Origin: Neoarius graeffei
Lineage: Eukaryota > Chordata > Actinopteri > Siluriformes > Ariidae
DNA length: 64,000 nt
Assembly: GCF_027579695.1 (NCBI RefSeq)
Contig: NC_083576.1
Location: 34,805,260 to 34,869,259, forward strand
Direction: 5' to 3'
The notes below the pieces were generated by a model, which worked only from the letters and a program-made list of their open reading frames with translations, did no database searches and had not been told where the DNA came from. Of this stretch, positions 32,657 to 41,897 are shown in pieces; the first letter of the stretch is position 1, and each line of letters begins with the position of its first letter. A program made the translations under genes and the position numbers.

Positions 32657-33845
32657 TAAATCACTGAAAGCCTAATATTGCCATGACATTCATACCCATG
32701 ATGAGTGTAATGTAAACCTCTGACAACTGTGTTTATTATTTGAAATTCCAATTCTCAGGCACACAAAAATGAATGAGTAAAAGTAATGAAAAAAAAATCC
32801 AATCCAAGCATATCCAAATTCTGCTACATTTAATTACCTAGCAAATGATTACCAAACTATGAATTGAATATTTTCACATATTTGTTTTATGGCATATAAT
32901 TAATGTTTGTGTATTTTGTAGCTAGGTTTAATGCATAAAAATGAATAAAGAAGCAAAGAAAAAAAATACCTAATATAGCTGAGGATGCAATACTAACAGT
33001 GCTCAGTAATCTTTTAAAAGAGCCCAGGTGTGTAATGCTTTAAGGACTTTACAAATCACTGTGGCACAGGCATGTTAGCCCAGCATGGCTGTGAAGAGGA
33101 TTTTTTTTTTTTTGGTGAGAGCTTGAATACCCATGCCAGGTGTTGCCTTGGATAATCCAGAGTAGTGAACATCAGCTAGTGGAGATGTTTCTGATGTTCC
33201 TATTTAGAGCAGAACCACCATTCCCCCCCCCCCCCCCCCCAAGGGGACTGCAGTTTTGGGAATAAATATTTTTGTGAAAAACTCAGTCAACAGACAAACT
33301 ATTTGCAAAAAGACAGTGTTTTGCAGACAAATCCTCAAAAGCCCGAAACATTTTGACAAATAAGTTGATTATAGTTAATTAAGTCACATTGTTTCATAAC
33401 AAATATGAAGGGTCTGGATTTTAATAGTTGTCCAATTGTTTGCTATAAAAAGTCTGAGTACATAAAGCAAGTTAGACATTTTCCAATGAGAGACAAAATA
33501 AAACGGACCTTTTTTATGAGGCTAAACTTGACTGCACTTGGTAAAATTCAGTTTAAAAAGAACTGATGTGGAAAGGTACGTCAAATTTTGAGAGGTTGTG
33601 TTAAAAGCCTTTTTCATGAGTAAGGAAAGCATGGTAAGATAAGCCTTAGGCAAGATACAGCAACAATTTTTCTCTCAGAAGCCTTGATCAAATTACAGAG
33701 GAAATATGATCATCTGCTCACCTGTCATCCTGCTGAATATAACATTTCGATCAAATGCTCAACCAGAATCACGTGGTATTTGGTCATATGGGAACCACAG
33801 TAAATTTAATGGGAATATGTTCACTATACCTACTGTATGTTTCAC
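32657..33845. other. AT-rich intergenic DNA, nothing recognised
   Basis: No domain, terminal repeat or RNA gene was recognised. It contains a poly-C run (33223-33240) and poly-T runs. It may be single-copy DNA or very old repeat. Confidence 0.4.
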
Positions 33846-34030
33846 TAACACTGCTCAGTGGTTAAGGCTTTGTATAACAGACAATTTGAGGTCAAAACGC
33901 AGCACCACCAAGCTGTCACTATTGAGTAAGACCCTTAACCATCAATGTCTTTGTTGTATCTTGGAGCAATTATAAGTCACTTTGGATACAGGCATCACCT
34001 AAGTGAAATAAATATAATTTGTATATTATT
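33846..34030 (+). mobile_element. Degenerate SINE-like fragment
   Basis: CTGCTCAGTGGTTAAGGC resembles a tRNA A-box region, CACCACCAAGCTGTCACT and AGACCCTTAACCATCAATG follow, and the end AGTCACTTTGGATACAGGCA then AAATAAATATAA resembles the GGATAA-type tail shared by several fish SINEs. It is heavily diverged, with ends uncertain. Confidence 0.4.
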
Positions 34031-34052
34031 GGGGTGGCACAGTAGTGTAGTC
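34031..34052 (+). mobile_element. Truncated SINE head (SINE-A/B family)
   Basis: GGGGTGGCACAGTAGTGTAG matches the first 20 bases of SINE-A/B, then LINE-E sequence starts. A SINE tail of the same family lies at 39396-39452 on the same strand, so these may be the two ends of one broken copy. Confidence 0.5.
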
Positions 34053-36174
34053 AAATCAAATCAAATCAAGTTTATTTGTATAGTGCTTTTAACAATAAAC
34101 ATTGTCGCAAAGCAGCTTTACAGAATTTGAACGACTTAAAACATGAGCTAATTTTATCCCTAATCTATCCCCAATGAGCAAGCCTGTGGCGACGGTGGCA
34201 AGGAAAAACTCCCTCAGACGACATAAGGAAGAAACCTCGAGAGGAACCAGACTCAAAAGGGAACCCATCCTCATTTGGGCAACAACAGACAGCCTGACTA
34301 TAATATTAACAGTTTTAACAGGTATAACCCTCAACTGTCCTCATGGGGCCGTCCTTCACAGGAGCGGTGCGATAAAACTCCGACCAGACACAGAGCACCA
34401 GGATGGATCAAGCAGGTCCGAGGGGCAGAAGAGGCCAGCATCTCAATCCCAGGATCAACATGTAACTCAGAGGGACAGATTGGGGGGGGGGGGGGGGGAT
34501 GAGAGAGAGAAAGAAAACACAGGTTGTTAGGTATGCCCTAAAAATGACAAGTATTAAATCTGTGTGGTAGGCTCGCAGAGACGAGAGTCTTTACATCAGG
34601 CATAACACACAACAATGGCATGTTAATATGGTAAAAAATATCATGACCTGCTCTGGCTGGATGCTTGATTGGGTGATGGGAGCACACTCCTCAGCAATGA
34701 TGAGATGCAGATGGGACCCTTAGGGCTGGCCAAGACAATTCAGTTACATTTCACCGGGTCTGGGACATGCGACAGAATGTCTGACGGCCGATTTCCTGCA
34801 GGCTACGATAGCCAGTCGAAGTCTCCACCCTCTCCACCAAAAGATTTCCTGTTGACTCCATGTAACTCAGAGGGACAGATTTGGGGTGGGGGGGAGGGAA
34901 AGAAAACACAGGTTGTTAGGTATGCCCAATGTCACCTGAATAAGTAGGAGCAGTATACATATTGCACCGAGTACAAGCAGGGACTCCGGCAACTAACTAT
35001 GACAGCATAACTAAAAGGAGAGAGCCAGAAGGTAACACAGGCATGAGGGAGCCCCGGGACATAAAGCAGCCAGCCACTACACCGTCAACAAACTCGAGTG
35101 AGCAAGCGAGTGGAGACTGACAGCATCCATACATCCCAGTTTACCAAAACACTCTATGTCTGAGGACCCTCCAGATCTACTCCTTTACCTCATAAACACT
35201 ATTAACAAAAGGCTTGACTAAACAGATATGTTTTCAGCCTAGACTTAAATGCTGAGACTGTGTCTGATTCCCGAACACTACTTGGAAGGCTGTTCCATGA
35301 CTGTGGGGCTTTGTAAGAAAAGGCTCTGCCCCTGATGTAGCCTTCACTATACGAGGTACCAGCAGATAGCCTGCACCTTTTGATCTAAGTAGGCGTGGCG
35401 GGTCATAGAGGAGCAGAAGTTCACTCAGGTAGTGTGGTGCGAGACCATTTAGTGCTTTAAAGGTCAATAGTAGTATTTTATAATCAATACAAAATTTGAT
35501 TGGGAGCCAATGCAGTGTGGATAAGACAGGCGTGATGTGGTCATATTTTCTATTTCTAGTAAGGACTCTTGCTGCTGCATTTTGAACCAACTGGAGCTTG
35601 TTTATGCACTTATTGGAACATCCAGACAGTAAGGCATTACAATCATCCAACCTGGAGGTAACGAAAGCATGGACTAGTTTTTCTGCATCATGCAATGACA
35701 TTAAATTTCTTATCTTAGCAATATTTCTGAGATGAAAGAAAGCTATCCGGGTGATGTTATCAATGTGAGTTTCGAATGAAAGACTGGGGCCAATAATCAC
35801 TCCGAGGTCTTTTACTGCTGTACGTGAAGAAACAGAAAGGCCATCCAGAGTCACTGTGTAATCAGAAAACTTACTTCTAGCTGTATGTGGTCCTAGCACA
35901 AGTACTTCAGTTTTGTCAGAGTTAAGCAGAAGGAAATTAATAAGCATCCAGTGTCTAATGTCCTTAACACATTCCTCAATTCTATTAAGCTGGTGTCTCT
36001 CATCAGGTTTTGCAGAAACATACAACTGTGTGTCATCAGCATAACAGTGGAAACTAATACAATGTTTACAAATAATATCGCCCAGAGGTAACATATATAG
36101 AGAAAAAAGCAGTGGACCCAAAACAGAACCTTGTGGAACACCAAACTTTACCTCGGTATGTCTAGAAATATCAC
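34053..36174 (-). mobile_element. LINE-E, CR1/L2-like LINE 3' half
   Basis: It reads on the minus strand from the RT palm at 36174 to a 3' end at 34053 with (ATTTG)n-like tail (CAAATCAAATCAAATCAAG on +). The same family occupies 62563-64000. The 5' part is missing at the gypsy-2 junction. The 3' UTR (34053-35233) contains a partial duplication of the block CATGTAACTCAGAGGGACAG...TTGTTAGGTATGCCC (34459-34546 and 34859-34926). Confidence 0.8.
35234..36174 (-). CDS. LINE-E reverse transcriptase, C-terminal part
   Basis: An open minus-strand frame from the gypsy-2 LTR junction to a stop at 35234. It carries [20 protein letters not shown] (RT motif), the catalytic [84 protein letters not shown] and [15 protein letters not shown], all standard for CR1/L2-group LINEs. 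The open frame extends into antisense LTR sequence (to 36280), which is fusion by chance and not part of the protein. Near the C-terminus [17 protein letters not shown] departs from the usual family ending, so a late frameshift is likely. The endonuclease is missing. Confidence 0.8.
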
Positions 36175-36494
36175 TGTAGCGTGAATAACGTGTGGGTGGA
36201 GCACAGAGGACGGCAGGACAGAGATCAAGGTTAACAGAAGGCTTTATTGCCGTACTTTTCAGTCGGACAAAGTAACCCAACAGTCAGAGACACGCACGCA
36301 CACACACTGTAGTCTCCTCTGGGGAAGCTCCCCTCCGCTCTCCCTCTCCCTCCTTAAGTAGGGCGCGGTTTACTGGGGAAAACACACACAAAACACAGGT
36401 TAATTACCCTCAGGTGTAGCGATTCTGCCACTTACCTTCCCCGACTCCACCCTCCTGTCACAGACCGGCACTTGACCACGCCCCCTCTGCCACA
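36175..36494 (-). repeat. Gypsy-2 3' LTR (320 bp)
   Basis: It starts TGTAGCGTGAATAACGTG and ends CCTCTGCCACA. It matches 39219-39395 with only one or two differences over the shared part by eye, and the LTR fragment at 61358-61670 more distantly. Confidence 0.9.
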
Positions 36495-36511
36495 TACCCC
36501 CACCGCCCGAC

Positions 36512-37759
36512 TCAGGCCGGGCGCCCGTCCGGCCCGCAGCCGACTCCCCCCCCTTGACGGGAGAGGAAGTCCGCCACGACCATCTGCGCCCCCGGCCTGT
36601 GGACCACCTTGAAGTTGAAGGGTTGGAGTGCCAGATACCAACGGGTGATCCGCGCATTGGCATCCTTCATGCGGTGGAGCCACTGGAGGGGCGCGTGGTC
36701 TGAACAGAGGGTGAAAGAGAGCCCTAGCAGGTAGTAACGGAGGGCGAGGACCGCCCACTTGATCGCCAGGCACTCTTTCTCGATTGTGCTGTAGCGCCCC
36801 TCACACACTGACAGCTTTCGGCTGATGTATAGGACGGGGCGATCCTCTCCCTCCACCCGCTGGGACAAAACGGCTCCCAGCCCTCTGTCGGACGCATCCG
36901 TCTGCAACAAAAAAGGGAGAGAGAAGTCAGGGGAGTGCAAAAGTGGCCCCCCACACAGTGCAGCCTTTACCTCAGAGAAAGCCCGCTGGCACTGCTCCGT
37001 CCACTGGACCGGATCTGGCGCCCCCTTTTTAGTGAGGTCAGTCAGTGGGCTGGTGACATCCGAATAATTAGGTATAAACCTACGATAATAGCCAGCCAGC
37101 CCCAAGAACTGTCTCACCCCCTTTTTGGTCTTGGGCCTCGGGCAGGCCGCAATCGCTGCTGTATTATTAATTTGGGGACGCACCTGCCCGTTACCCAAGT
37201 GGAAGCCCAGATACCGTACTTCCACCCGCCCAATCGCACACTTCTTCGGGTTGGCAGTGAGCCCCGCCCGCCTCAGCGACCTAAGGACGGCCCTCAGGTG
37301 TTGCAGGTGCCGCTGCCAGTCATTACTATAAATAATGATGTCGTCTAGGTGAGCAGCCGCATAGGTGGCATGGGGCCGGAGGACCCGGTCCATCAGCCAC
37401 TGAAACGTAGCGGGCGCCCCAAACAGCCCAAACGGAAGTATGACGAACTGGTGTAAGCCGAACGGTGTGGAAAAGGCCGTTTTTTCCCGGGATAATGGAG
37501 TCAAGGGGATCTGCCAATATCCCTTCGTCAAATCCAGTGTCGAGTAAAAGCGAGCTGTGCCTAGTCGATCGAGCAGCTCATCAATACGAGGCATTGGGTA
37601 CGTGTCGAATTTAGACACCGCGTTGACTTTTCTATAGTCCACGCAGAACCGGACCGAGCCGTCGGCCTTAGGAACCAAGACCACCGGGCTGCTCCAGTCA
37701 CTGTGGGACTCCTCGACGATGCCCATTTCGAGCATGGCCTGAAGTTCTTCCCGAACCAC
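36512..37759 (-). CDS. Gypsy-2 reverse transcriptase and RNase H, open frame
   Basis: 415 codons open on the minus strand: MVREELQAMLEMGIVEESHS (linker), SVRFCVDYRKVNAVSKFDTY, RFYSTLDLTKGYWQIPLTPL, GLHQFVILPFGLFGAPATFQ, catalytic AAHLDDIIIYSND (the usual YLDD Tyr is His here), VRQFLGLAGYYRRFIPNYSD, then RNase H with LLQTDASDRGLGAVLSQ, YSTIEKECLAIKWAVLALRY, LCSDHAPLQWLHRMKDAN and VVHRPGAQMVVADFLS. It is separated from the upstream integrase tail by a frameshift in a run of nine A (37761-37769), so it is not part of one polyprotein as it stands. High GC and an intact frame suggest a younger copy than gypsy-1. Confidence 0.9.
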   Translation of the reverse strand: MVREELQAMLEMGIVEESHSDWSSPVVLVPKADGSVRFCVDYRKVNAVSKFDTYPMPRIDELLDRLGTARFYSTLDLTKGYWQIPLTPLSREKTAFSTPFGLHQFVILPFGLFGAPATFQWLMDRVLRPHATYAAAHLDDIIIYSNDWQRHLQHLRAVLRSLRRAGLTANPKKCAIGRVEVRYLGFHLGNGQVRPQINNTAAIAACPRPKTKKGVRQFLGLAGYYRRFIPNYSDVTSPLTDLTKKGAPDPVQWTEQCQRAFSEVKAALCGGPLLHSPDFSLPFLLQTDASDRGLGAVLSQRVEGEDRPVLYISRKLSVCEGRYSTIEKECLAIKWAVLALRYYLLGLSFTLCSDHAPLQWLHRMKDANARITRWYLALQPFNFKVVHRPGAQMVVADFLSRQGGGVGCGPDGRPA

Positions 37760-38225
37760 CTTTTTTTTTGTGTTTGGGTAATCTATAAGGACGGCTATGC
37801 ACTACCACCCCCAGGGGCGTCTCTATGTGGTGTTCTATGAGGTTCGTGTGACCGGGCAGGGGCGAGAACACATCCGAAAACTCGGCCTGCAACTGGGCGA
37901 CCTCCGTGAGTTGGGTCGGGGAGAGGTGGTCTCCACAGGGGACCGGAGAGGTACGAGATGCCAATGTCCCTTTTTGGACCTCCGGCCCCAGCTCTGCCTT
38001 CTCCGGAACTACCGACACCAACGCCATGGGGACCTCCTCGTTCCAGAGTTTTAGCAGATTGAGGTGGTAGATCTGTAGCGCCCCCTCCCTGTCCATTCGC
38101 CTAACCTCATAGTCGACGTCCCCGACTCGCCGTGTGACCTCAAAGGGTCCTTGCCACTTGGCGATTAATTTGGAGCTCAATGTGGGCAACAGGACGAGTA
38201 CCTTATCTCCCGGAGTGAACTCTCT
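37760..38225 (-). pseudogene. Gypsy-2 integrase C-terminal region
   Basis: The frame from about 38189 reads MPTLSSKLIAKWQGPFEVTR, RVGDVDYEVRRMDREGALQI, YHLNLLKLWNEEVPMALVS, then the linker LTEVAQLQAEFSDVFSPLPG and PLGVVVHSRPYRLPKHKKK, where the poly-A frameshift follows. The catalytic core and zinc finger are deleted. Its position directly before RT again shows integrase-first order. Confidence 0.85.
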
Positions 38226-38301
38226 AAGGCGTGTGCCCTTGTTGTACAGGCGGGTTAGCCGTTCCTGGGCCTTCCCTCTGCAGCTGTGTTCTGAGGCTCA
38301 C

Positions 38302-39174
38302 TCACCTGAGGGGGGGGAGAGACAGACACAGAAGGGAGAAACAGGAGGGCACCACGGGTGCGGCGGGACGGCTGGGGTGGAGCCGGCCCCTGCCTCCGTG
38401 GTGGGGGAATGGGGCGAGGACGGGACACGGGAGGAGGGGGGGAGAAAGAGAGAGAGAAGATGATGTCATTGGTTGTCCTGCCGCCGGAACAGCCACCAGA
38501 TTATCCTCCGCCAGTCCTACGGCCTGATCCAGTGACGCCAGGCGGTGGCACTGGACCCACTCCGCGGTTCCGGCTGGTAATCGGGCGATGAACTGTTCCA
38601 GCGCCACCTGGTCGATGATTCCCTCGGCGTCGCGATCTTCGGCCCTCAGCCACCGCCAGCAGGCGTCCCGGAGCTGCTGGCCGAACGCGAACGGGCTGCC
38701 GACCTCCTCCATCTGCAGCGCGCGGAAGCGTTGGCACTGCTGCTCCGGCGTGCACCCCACACGCTGGAGGACAGCCCGGCGAAGGTCGGTGTAGGCCAGC
38801 CGGCGGTCGGTGGGGAGCTGTAGTGCGGCCAGCTGCACCTCTCCCGTCAGGAGGGGGAGGAGGCGCGCCGCGCGCTGCTCCATCGGCCACCCCGAGGCTT
38901 CAGCGACCTGCTCGAACAATGTGATGAAAGCCTCGGGGTCGTCCTGCGGGCCCATCTTGGTTAAGGTGAGGGGAGACGGGCCCGCGGCCGGGGCGCTGGT
39001 AGACCTCGCCGATGCGAGGAGACGCCGGAACGCCTCTCGATCTTCCTGCTGAGCCAGCACCAGGGCTTTGAAGCGGTGCTCCTGCTCCTTCCGGAGCGTG
39101 ACGAGTGCCTGGTGCTGGCTTTACTGAGCCGTGGTGAGGGCGTGGACCAAGTCCGCGAACGGGGAGGATTCCAT
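38302..39174 (-). pseudogene. Gypsy-2 gag with SCAN-like capsid
   Basis: The start MESSPFADLVHALTTAQ (ATG 39174) is followed by an in-frame TAA at 39123-39121 (codon 18; gypsy-1 has CAA). The frame then stays open for about 270 codons: LVLAQQEDREAFRRLLASAR, TKMGPQDDPEAFITLFEQVA, LLPLLTGEVQLAALQLPTD, YTDLRRAVLQRVGCTPEQQ, then the SCAN-like block GSPFAFGQQLRDACWRWLRA, IIDQVALEQFIARLPAGTAE and VQCHRLASLDQAVGLAEDN. The deletion removes the nucleocapsid end. Apart from the single nonsense codon it is well preserved. Confidence 0.85.
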
Positions 39175-39218
39175 GGGGCTGCAGGACTGATGCTCCACCT
39201 TCCGGGTTTCAGCACCAC

Positions 39219-39395
39219 TGTAGCATGAATAATGTGTGGGTGGAGCACAGAGGACGGCAGGACAGAGATCAAGGTTAACAGAAGGCTTTATTGCCGTACT
39301 TTTCAGTCGGACAAAGTAACCCAACAGTCAGAGACACGCACGCACACACACTGTAGTCTCCTCTGGGGAAGCTCCCCTCCGCTCTCCCTCTCCTT
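39219..39395 (-). repeat. Gypsy-2 5' LTR, truncated, with adjacent primer-binding site
   Basis: TGTAGCATGAATAATGTGTG... matches the 3' LTR until about 39395 where SINE-tail sequence begins. On the minus strand the bases following the LTR read GTGGTGCTGAAACCCGGAAG, a TGG-starting primer-binding site; I do not assign the tRNA. Confidence 0.8.
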
Positions 39396-39452
39396 CCAGC
39401 TTGCCTGCAACCCTGTAGAATAGGATAAGCGGCTACAGATAATGGATGGATG
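39396..39452 (+). mobile_element. SINE tail fragment
   Basis: CCAGCTTGCCTGCAACCCTG and the following GATAAGCGGCTACAGATAATGG match the 3' end of SINE-A/B; it is joined directly to truncated gypsy-2 LTR. Confidence 0.7.
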
Positions 39453-39539
39453 TATATTATTGAATAGCACCAAGGTATGCCTTATGAAAAAAAAGTGTTC
39501 CTAAATTTTCTAATAAGTCTAGCGAACTTCCTTTGATAG

Positions 39540-41109
39540 TATAAGGCATGCCTACTTGTCTGTATGCGTCATTGCATCTGCCCTGACGGTCCGTGATGCT
39601 AAACGAATTGCATTGTGTCATCTACTCATTCTACATTTGTCTCACCAGGTAGTAACTATTCTTAACAACAGTCAGACACAACACCTGAAAGCACAGCATC
39701 ATTCTGGGGCTGAAGCAATCCTTTGTGTGACACAAAATCTTTCAATTAAGCCTGTGAATATTCCAAATTCACCTGCTATACTGTTACATCATATTGGAAA
39801 AAGAATGCTTGAGATGGAGTTGCCAGGTAGAAAGAAAGGAGTAAGACCAAAGATGAGATTTATTGATGTGATGAAGGACATAAGGACAGTTGGTGTGATA
39901 GAAGAAGATATGGAGGGGCATTATCTGCTGTGGCGACTCCTAATGGGAACAGCCAGAAGAAGACAACTGTTACATTGTCTATTGATTGCTTCATCCTCCT
40001 CTGCACCTCCTGACTCTTTACATGTAGTTAGTGATATCTCCAGCATTAGACAGGATTTATCCTCTGTGCCTTTTGAGCATGTACTTGTTAATGATTCATT
40101 CTCAAAGTCTCATAATTTAATTTTTACTGTGGTTGTTTGCTATGTTCATTACTGAACACTATTTTTGAGGCTCAATCTTTCATATAAGTCTACATAGGCT
40201 GCTGAGTTAGTCGCCTTAACCAGAGCCTGAACTCTGTTCTCTGGTCAGACCATGACCATATACACAGACTCCAGATATGGTTTTGGAATAGTTAATGACT
40301 TTTTTTTTTTTTGGAAACTCTGGCATTCCAGTGTTTTTTTTGCTCAACTGATGGCAATGCCACCCTTATCTCTTACCTCATTGCTGCTTGTACTTAACCA
40401 TCACAGTTAGTCACAGTTAAGGTTAAGGGTCATGACTACAGGGAGAATGAACAGGCTAAGGATAATACTCTTGCTGATGATTTGGGAAAATGGGGATGGT
40501 ATGATGTTCTGCCACTCCCTGGGGCTCCAAAGTCACACAAAAGCTCTGTCAATATTGTAGCATTGATTGGAAATTTCACATTCCTTATCCTTCACAATCT
40601 TTAGGGGTTGTTGAAAGATTGAACTGAATGCTCAAAAATAGATTGTCAAAGGCTATGATGGAAACGGGTAAAAATTGGATTGGTGTTTTTGCCCACGGTC
40701 TTGTGTGAAATATATGTCGCCTAACTCAATTATCAAATTGTTACCATTTGAAACTCTAATGGGAAGACCCTTCCCCACCCCATAGATAAAATCCCCACCC
40801 CCTGATGTTTCTTTTACAAGAGACCTAGACACAATTGTTGCTAATTACACCCAATCACTGACTGAGAAATTGAATATTGTTAATGGTAATGTCTCTCATT
40901 CTCTCCCGCTTCCCTCAAAGCAACTGATTCATCATTTCCTTGCAGGTGACAGGGTCCTCGTGAAATCTCTGAACCCTCACAAAGTGGGTGAAGTAGCTTA
41001 TGGACCTCCATGTGATGTCATAGCTGTCACCAGAACTACAGTCCTGACATCTGCACAACCAAAGAGGATCCATGCAAGCTGGTTCAAGAAAGCACCATCA
41101 CCAGATTAA
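39540..41109 (+). pseudogene. Endogenous retrovirus-like pol remnant (connection, RNase H, integrase)
   Basis: A plus-strand, degenerate pol. 39556-39780 resembles an RT connection region. Around 40020-40330 is an RNase H segment including the catalytic-type motif IYTDSRYGFGIVNDF. Around 40560-40650 is the integrase core end with a PSQSLGVVERLN-like block holding the third acidic residue. 40870-41109 is the integrase C-terminal domain ending AKRIHASWFKKAPSPD-like and a stop at 41107-41109. Stops, frameshifts and a 177-bp LINE insertion (39790-39966) break it. No LTR, gag or env was recognised. Resemblance is to gamma/epsilon-type retroviral pol rather than gypsy; this is by motif only. Confidence 0.65.
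39790..39966 (+). mobile_element. 5'-truncated LINE insertion with 9-bp TSD
   Basis: 177 bp flanked by the perfect TSD CTGTTACAT (39781-39789 and 39967-39975). It encodes KRMLEMELPGRKKGVRPKMR and FIDVMKDIRTVGVIEEDMEG, the C-terminal end of a LINE ORF, and ends GGCGACTCCTAATGGGAACA with an AAGAAGACA tail. The ORF spanning it and the pol remnant is an accidental fusion. Confidence 0.8.
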
Positions 41110-41385
41110 ATATACATATGTTGTAAAGTTTGATATTATTGTTTATTTTATTTGGTTAGTTATTATTAACTTAATAATTATAAGTAATTATTAATATCCA
41201 GTGCTTCAGGTAATCATTGATTGATCTTTGTTACTATTGTATTACTCTCATCTTTTTCAGCCTTTGTGAAGCATCCTCAAGGACTTTAGCTTAATGCCTA
41301 GATTTGTCTTCTACTTCTCCTTAGATCATTACACTCCATTGTCTATTTTCTATATTGTTACTACTGTGTTTTTTATGGTAAATCC
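41110..41385. other. AT-rich sequence after pol remnant
   Basis: No env, LTR or other feature was recognised. Confidence 0.4.
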
Positions 41386-41560
41386 TACTCATTTGATGCT
41401 TACACCTGACCATGAGGATGTTGAAGAAGATGACCACCTGTAATTATTTCTGATAAATGTGGACAATGTTAGAATAATTTCATCTTGCTCTAGTTTTCCG
41501 TGATTATAATATCTGTGACATGATGTTCCCTTGTAATCTACCATCGCTGACAAAAAGGTT

Positions 41561-41838
41561 GTCAGCATTAACACATCAGTTTGTGCTACAGTAGTTCTTC
41601 TGCGGGGTTGGACCATATGAGGTAGCCTTCATGCCCCATGAGAATCAATGAGCCTTAGACACCCATGGCCCAATCTCCAGTTCACCAGCTGTCCTTCCTT
41701 GGACCACTTTTGGGAGGTACTAACCACTGCATACTGGGAACACCACACAAGAAGTGCCATTTTGGAAATACTCAGACCCAAACATCTAGCCATCACAATT
41801 TGGCCCTTGTCTAAGTCACTCAGATCCTTACATTGCAC
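41561..41838 (-). pseudogene. Tc1-like transposase N-terminus, second family
   Basis: Minus-strand frame [59 protein letters not shown] then a stop, followed in frame by VQPRRRTTVAQT. This is the paired-like HTH and GRPR linker region of a Tc1 transposase (usually SxSKTAALVGCSRSAVV and GHGRPR). The catalytic domain is absent. Confidence 0.75.
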
Positions 41839-41897
41839 ATTTTTCTTGCTTCCAACACATTAACTTCAAGGAATGACTCTTCTCTTGCTGACTAATA

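Larger units (their letters stand above)
36175..39395 (-). mobile_element. Gypsy-2, Gmr1-like element with internal deletion
   Basis: Same family as gypsy-1. On the minus strand it has a truncated 5' LTR (39219-39395), gag, a deletion junction near 38270-38290 that removes protease and the integrase core, the integrase C-terminus, RT-RNase H and a 3' LTR (36175-36494). It sits in LINE-E on the left and abuts a SINE tail on the right. Because the outer part of the right LTR is lost, no TSD can be tested. Confidence 0.88.

Noticed and set aside
36175..36280. N-terminal extension of the LINE-E reverse transcriptase
   Set aside because: These codons are antisense LTR sequence of gypsy-2; the same peptide appears at the other LTR near 39220-39324.
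38302..39174. Possible host SCAN-domain zinc-finger gene
   Set aside because: It is flanked by LTRs and followed by gypsy integrase and RT, so it is gag.
39556..40155. Single 199-codon gene
   Set aside because: It is a chimera of retroviral pol and a 177-bp LINE insertion with its own target duplication.
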